The notes beneath the pieces are model-generated. The model searched no databases. It was given only the letters and a program-made list of their open reading frames with translations, and was not told the origin of the DNA. Made by a program: the position numbers and the translations under genes. A DNA stretch of 64,000 bases from Helicobacter colisuis (GTDB lineage Bacteria; Campylobacterota; Campylobacteria; Campylobacterales; Helicobacteraceae), in NCBI RefSeq assembly GCF_023646285.1, contig NZ_JAMOKX010000002.1, forward strand, positions 1-64,000. The letters are read 5' to 3'. How positions within the stretch are numbered: the first letter of the stretch is position 1; every line of letters begins with the position of its first letter. Positions 61,082 to 64,000 of this stretch are shown in pieces.

Positions 61082-61750
61082 GATTATAAATGCAAAGTTA
61101 AGATTTCACAAGGAGAAGAAAATGAGCAACAAAATAGAGAATTATCCAAACATAGAGAAGTTACAGACAATATTAAACGAATTAGCATTTCATCAAATAC
61201 ACCAAGCGTGGATAGACAAGAAAATTCCACAACACAGCTTGATAATACTAGAGAGATGGGCAGAGTTTTATCCAAATACAATCAAGAATCTAGGAATGTC
61301 AGATCTAATGACACTAGCATTACCACAAGCACAAATGGAGCTAGAAATCTTGGAGAGCAAAGAAGCGGACAAGAAGAGAGAACAGGGGCTAACAGATATG
61401 GAAATACTAGCAGAAGAGCAAATCAATCTCAATCAATACATAGCAATAGAACCCCAAATTTATTCTCCTTTGTTTCAAGAAATGATGATGAAAGACAAGG
61501 AACAGATGCAAGAAGAAACAATCAACGATCAGTATTGGAAACTCCAACAAGAATTAATGGATATGAGAGAAAAAATCTTAAATCTGGACGAAAATTAGAT
61601 TTTGTAAGCGATGATGAAGTCTATCTTGGCTCTTTAAAAGATAGATTTCAAAAAAACCTTCAAGCCATTAAGCTTTCAAAAATTATTGAACAAGAAAACC
61701 GCTATGCCACTAAACAAGAACAAGAAATTCTAAATAAATTTTTAGGATAG
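61082..61750 (+). pseudogene. Remnant of a giant helicase/methylase gene of a mobile element
   Basis: One frame is open from 61082 to 61750 without an upstream ATG. Its first 150 codons are a polar linker (QLDNTREMGRVLSKYN, NGARNLGEQRSGQEERTGAN). The last 50 residues (YLGSLKDRFQKNLQAIKLSK and IEQENRYATKQEQEILNKFLG) match the conserved block at the beginning of the catalytic part of the very large helicase/methyltransferase proteins of integrative elements, which continue with WGG. Here a TAG follows KFLG at once. The gene lacks its start and its whole catalytic body, so it is a deletion remnant. Family recognition is from memory of the sequence pattern. Confidence 0.65.
61122..61598 (+). CDS. 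Open frame overlapping the helicase remnant, 158 residues
   Basis: A second frame over the same DNA as the helicase linker starts at ATG 61122 with a strong Shine-Dalgarno (AAGGAGAAGAAAATG). The product (LNELAFHQIHQAWIDKK, HSLIILERWAEFYPNTIKNL, then Met/Gln/Glu-rich helices to LNLDEN) has the amphipathic pattern of a folded helical protein. Codon use is shifted (many ATA and CTA, few ATT), as expected for a frame forced by another. It may be an overprinted gene or an accident of a T-poor linker. I know no homologue. Confidence 0.45.
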   Translation: MSNKIENYPNIEKLQTILNELAFHQIHQAWIDKKIPQHSLIILERWAEFYPNTIKNLGMSDLMTLALPQAQMELEILESKEADKKREQGLTDMEILAEEQINLNQYIAIEPQIYSPLFQEMMMKDKEQMQEETINDQYWKLQQELMDMREKILNLDEN

Positions 61751-61815
61751 AGTGAATATTTTCTCTATCTCAATACCAAGATTATATAGCAAATTTAAAT
61801 TTTAGAAAGACATAA

Positions 61816-62007
61816 ATTGATGACTACTCAGGCAAAGTAGAAATTAATGAAAGACAAGCGGAAGTGGGTGGGCGTAGTCATCCCCACCATCCCATATTTA
61901 ATGACTTCAATTTTCGTAAATCCGCAAAGGATTTTAAAGCAAAATTAGAAGAATTTAGCAACAAAAATAAGAACCATACTCAAACCAAAGAAAAGGAGTT
62001 AAAATGA
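61816..62007 (+). pseudogene. 3' fragment of an unidentified gene
   Basis: After a stop at 61813 the frame is open to the TGA at 62005-62007 with no start codon near its beginning. The peptide (DYSGKVEINERQAEVGGRSH, then IFNDFNFRKSAKDFKAKLEE) reads like the C-terminal end of a larger protein. The stop overlaps the rha start. Probably another deletion remnant of the element. Confidence 0.45.
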
Positions 62008-62564
62008 TGAGTAAGCTCATAGTTATTAATAATCAACAAGTGCAATTTAACTTCAAAGATAATCAAATATTTTGCACTAGCCTAGATGTAGCTAAGGTTT
62101 TTGGGAAACAACATAAAAATGTTTTAAGAGATATCGAAAACATTTTAAATGATTTGCGAGAAATAGGGACTTCTAATGATCTACTCAATTTTGAGCTTTC
62201 ATTCAAAGTCCATAAAATACAAGGCTTTAAAGGTAGAGAAAGAAAATGCCCATATTATAATCTAACTCGCGATGGTTTCTCTCTTTTAGCAATGGGCTTT
62301 ACAGGCAAAAAAGCTTTACAATTCAAAATCGCTTTCATCAATGCTTTTAATGAAATGGAAAAACTTTTACAAAAAGAAATTAAAAGCCTCAATAAATACT
62401 TAACAGATTTAATGGAACTCATTTATCCAAATTTACCACAAAGTGATTACAAAGTTAGTGTGGTTATCACAGATAACCCTTATTCCAAAGAAGCTAAAAA
62501 TGTATTTTCTTTAAATTATCTTGTCGATAATCGCACACCAAAAGATCCAAAGAAGTTGCAATGA
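62004..62564 (+). CDS. Rha-family phage regulatory protein
   Basis: A 186-residue protein with a Rha domain: IFCTSLDVAKVFGKQHKNVLRDIENI, FELSFKVHKIQGFKGRERKCPYYNLTRDGFSLLAMGFTGKKALQFKIAFINAFNEME. In phage P22-like systems Rha proteins affect lysogen growth and phage development. The C-terminal 50 residues are a separate extension. Shine-Dalgarno AAAAGGAG. It overlaps the next gene by 4 bases. It marks this stretch as prophage or integrative-element DNA. Confidence 0.88.
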   Translation: MMSKLIVINNQQVQFNFKDNQIFCTSLDVAKVFGKQHKNVLRDIENILNDLREIGTSNDLLNFELSFKVHKIQGFKGRERKCPYYNLTRDGFSLLAMGFTGKKALQFKIAFINAFNEMEKLLQKEIKSLNKYLTDLMELIYPNLPQSDYKVSVVITDNPYSKEAKNVFSLNYLVDNRTPKDPKKLQ

Positions 62565-62800
62565 GTGATAAAGAATTACAAAAAGAAATATTAGCCTTAG
62601 AAAACGATGTTAAGCAACTAGAAGCAACTATTAATGCAATCAAGAAAAGAATTACTCATCTTAAAGACATTGCTTGGGATAGACAAAGCAAAAAAGAAAG
62701 CTCTCAAATGTATAAAGTATTAAAAGATACTAAAGAGCATACAAGAGTTAAAAGCAATGTAGGAGATATAAAAGTAGATAAAGACTTTATGGAAAAATAA
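62561..62800 (+). CDS. Small coiled-coil protein of 79 residues
   Basis: ATG overlaps the rha stop by 4 bases. Residues 1-40 (LQKEILALENDVKQLEATIN) form a coiled coil, and the rest is Lys-rich. It stops at a TAA at 62798-62800, but the same frame stays open up to 63136, so this may be the 5' part of a longer gene cut by a nonsense codon. Confidence 0.6.
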   Translation: MSDKELQKEILALENDVKQLEATINAIKKRITHLKDIAWDRQSKKESSQMYKVLKDTKEHTRVKSNVGDIKVDKDFMEK

Positions 62801-63136
62801 ATTAAAAAGTATTTAGATAATCCAAATTCAAGAGGAATGGTTACTACACAAGAAATGCTTTCATTCCCTAAGGTGGCTAAAGGTGTGGAAGCAGAGTATG
62901 ATGAAAGATATCAGGGGTATAGTTGGAAAACCAAAGCAAATGATGGAAGTATTTTAAACTATGGTGAAAGAGATTTTGGAAAAGGACATAGATTATTAAC
63001 TGCTCACAGCAAAACAGAGAGGGACGAACGGGGTCAGCTTCGCCAAGAGTTTAACGACCTCGATTTTCACAACTCTGTTGGAAATATTATACCACAACAA
63101 AACCAATCTGTGAATGATTTTAAACAAAGTGGTTGA
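62801..63136 (+). pseudogene. Open continuation after the stop: possible nuclease-toxin-like fragment
   Basis: The frame of the coiled-coil gene continues after the TAA with IKKYLDNPNSRGMVTTQEML, then YQGYSWKTKANDGSILNYGE and FGKGHRLLTAHSKTERDERG. The only ATG (62837) has its GAGGA directly against it, too close for good initiation. The pattern 'promoter-like helix, FPK, beta strands, LLTAHS' recalls small phage-borne BECR-fold (barnase/EndoU/RelE-like) nuclease domains, but this is a weak resemblance. Either a split gene or a degraded toxin. Confidence 0.4.
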
Positions 63137-63385
63137 TTTTATAAGGGAGTACAAAAGTATTTAACGAGCTATATCAAAGATAGTAATAATACTAGAATTT
63201 GCGACTAAGAAAGCAATAGTGGCATTTTTAGAATAGCAACAGATAAAATCAAGGGGAGGGTCTCATCCCGCCACTATCCCCCTCTGATGGGATCAGTATA
63301 ACATTCTATTCTGATAGAAATCTTAATAAACAAATGGAATTTAAAATATAAACGTTACGGATGCAAGGGTTAATAAAATACAATA
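63137..63385. other. Gap at the tRNA-Val end of the element, with a GC-richer islet
   Basis: No gene seen. At 63252-63300 a GC-richer islet with G and C runs (AAGGGGAGGG, ATCCCCCTCTGATGGGATCAG) can form short hairpins such as CTGAT-GGG-ATCAG. It contrasts with the AT-rich surroundings and may be the end of the integrated element. Confidence 0.35.
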
Positions 63386-63461
63386 TGGTGGCCACGACTG
63401 GACTTGAACCAGCGACCACTACCATGTCAAGGTAGTGCTCTACCAACTGAGCTACGCGACC
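63386..63461 (-). tRNA. tRNA-Val (anticodon GAC)
   Basis: Minus-strand cloverleaf: acceptor GGTCGCG with CGTGGCC, D arm AGCTCAGTTGGTAGAGC, anticodon stem CTACC/GGTAG with loop TTGACAT (anticodon GAC), T loop TTCAAGT and an encoded CCA. Its 3' end faces the element remnants, the usual orientation for tRNA-directed integration. Confidence 0.97.
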
Positions 63462-63514
63462 TTTAAAACAAGAAGCATTGATAAAAGAGAGTGAAATTCT
63501 ATCAAACCGCTCTT

Positions 63515-63961
63515 TTATTTTTTCTTAAAAAAGGTTTGAAGAATGATGAGAAATACTCCAAGATTAATCATCATATCTGCAAAATTGAAAATTGCAAATT
63601 CAAATTTATAATGCCAATAAATATAATCTACAACGCCAATATGCAAGAATCGATCAAGAATATTTGAAATGCCACCACCAAAGATAATGCCAATAGGTAA
63701 AGAATGGGCTTGAAAAATTTCTTTATGTTTCCAAAGATAAGCAAAGATTCCAATAAGCAAAAGAATTTGAAGATATTTTAACCATTCTTTTAAGAAATCA
63801 AAGAGAGAAAATGCAACCCCTTGATTATAAGCAAGCACCAAAGAAATAATATTTCCTTGATATTCAAAGTTATTCTGCACAAACCACCACTTGATGGCTT
63901 GATCAATTAATAAAACAAAAAATAAGGCTAGAGAAAAACTAACTAAGGATTTTTTTGTCAT
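63515..63961 (-). CDS. lspA: Lipoprotein signal peptidase (signal peptidase II)
   Basis: Inner-membrane aspartyl protease that cleaves prolipoprotein signals; relevant here to the CmeA, CmeC and CcmG-like lipoproteins. The 148-residue protein has four helices. The conserved stretches are DQAIKWW, YNQGVAFSLF, GGGISNILDRFLHIGVVDYI with the first catalytic Asp, and FNFADMMINLGVF with the second. The ATG at 63959-63961 overlaps the stop of the preceding gene (TGATG); a TTG one codon upstream is possible. Confidence 0.96.
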   Translation of the reverse strand: MTKKSLVSFSLALFFVLLIDQAIKWWFVQNNFEYQGNIISLVLAYNQGVAFSLFDFLKEWLKYLQILLLIGIFAYLWKHKEIFQAHSLPIGIIFGGGISNILDRFLHIGVVDYIYWHYKFEFAIFNFADMMINLGVFLIILQTFFKKK

Positions 63962-64000
63962 CAATAAAGCTTTCCTTTAAAGAATGTTTCGCACTCGCGC
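63961..64000 (-). CDS. Last codons of the gene upstream of lspA (possibly glmM)
   Basis: The frame ending in the TGA that overlaps the lspA ATG encodes RECETFFKGKLY, reading in from the right edge. In H. pylori glmM (phosphoglucosamine mutase) directly precedes lspA, and its C-terminus is of this kind, but 12 residues are too few to identify it. Confidence 0.4.
   Translation of the reverse strand, partial: RECETFFKGKLY

Noticed and set aside
60040-63385. A direct repeat of the tRNA-Val 3' end as an attachment site
   Set aside because: I scanned the region between der and the tRNA for copies of the tRNA end (TGGTGGCCACGAC) and saw none; the other att site may be lost or diverged.
1-64000. 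CRISPR arrays, complete insertion sequences or riboswitches
   Set aside because: No regularly spaced repeats, transposase frames or recognisable aptamer motifs (thiamine, cobalamin, SAM, FMN) were seen anywhere in the window.

Overview
This window is AT-rich chromosomal DNA of an epsilonproteobacterium (Campylobacterota), most likely an enterohepatic-type Helicobacter. The evidence is the gene content and order: thrS-infC-rpmI-rplT, ftsA-ftsZ preceded by a SurA_N/PpiD-like gene, porCDAB pyruvate:ferredoxin oxidoreductase, a fused ResB-CcsA cytochrome c synthase followed by a CcmG/DsbC-like gene and hemH in the order known from H. pylori HP0378-HP0376, a Csd4/Pgp1 cell-shape carboxypeptidase, nspC (carboxynorspermidine decarboxylase), a CmeABC-type efflux operon and a FlaC-like small flagellin. 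Presence of ppc and of a CmeR-like operator sets it apart from H. pylori itself. The species assignment is inference.

Layout. 1-1473: 5' part of an exported autotransporter-like protein, cut by the window edge. 1.6-6.7 kb: dcd, accBC, a FlaC-like flagellin, a decayed P-loop kinase gene carrying a 14-base poly-G/C tract, and argD. 6.8-16.7 kb: ppc, a Tat-exported carboxymuconolactone decarboxylase-family protein, a Bcr/CflA exporter, rmuC, fliR, a LolD/FtsE-like ATPase, tsf and rpsB. 16.9-20.1 kb: an unusual three-gene operon (TusA-like/diiron fusion, acyl-CoA-dehydrogenase-fold flavoprotein, PhnD-like binding protein without signal peptide), then panC. 21.3-25.1 kb: a large metalloprotease autotransporter gene broken by at least five frameshifts and by insertion of a GC-richer B-box membrane-protein gene. 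25.5-25.6 kb: tRNA-Arg and tRNA-Met. 26-34 kb: nusA, a PpiD-like gene, ftsA, ftsZ, glmS. 33.8-37 kb: por operon. 37-46.4 kb: phosphatase, DEDDh exonuclease, nspC, the cmeABC-like operon with a palindromic operator, and a SIMPL-domain periplasmic gene. 46.5-49.5 kb: rplT, rpmI, infC, thrS. 49.6-60 kb: ccsBA, thiol-disulfide lipoprotein, hemH, csd4-like, gapA, BI-1 family gene, free-standing ThiD2-like domain, EamA transporter, der. 60-63.4 kb: remnants of an integrated element (truncated giant helicase/methylase gene, Rha-type phage regulator, small coiled-coil protein, fragments) lying against the 3' end of tRNA-Val. 63.5-64 kb: lspA and the last codons of the gene before it.

Functional themes are central metabolism (AccBC, Ppc, PFOR, GapA, PanC), translation and its autoregulated operon, cell division and envelope (FtsAZ, GlmS, Csd4, LspA), cytochrome c maturation with heme synthesis, and multidrug efflux. 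Several starts were reassigned from Shine-Dalgarno position (argD, the diiron gene, nusA, porA/B/C, nspC, cmeA, gapA, the gene at 60246, lspA). The items most worth following are the 16.9-20.1 kb operon, the mutually exclusive hairpins that bury the Shine-Dalgarno of the SIMPL gene, the dual-frame region at 61.1-61.6 kb, and the poly-C tract in the kinase remnant.
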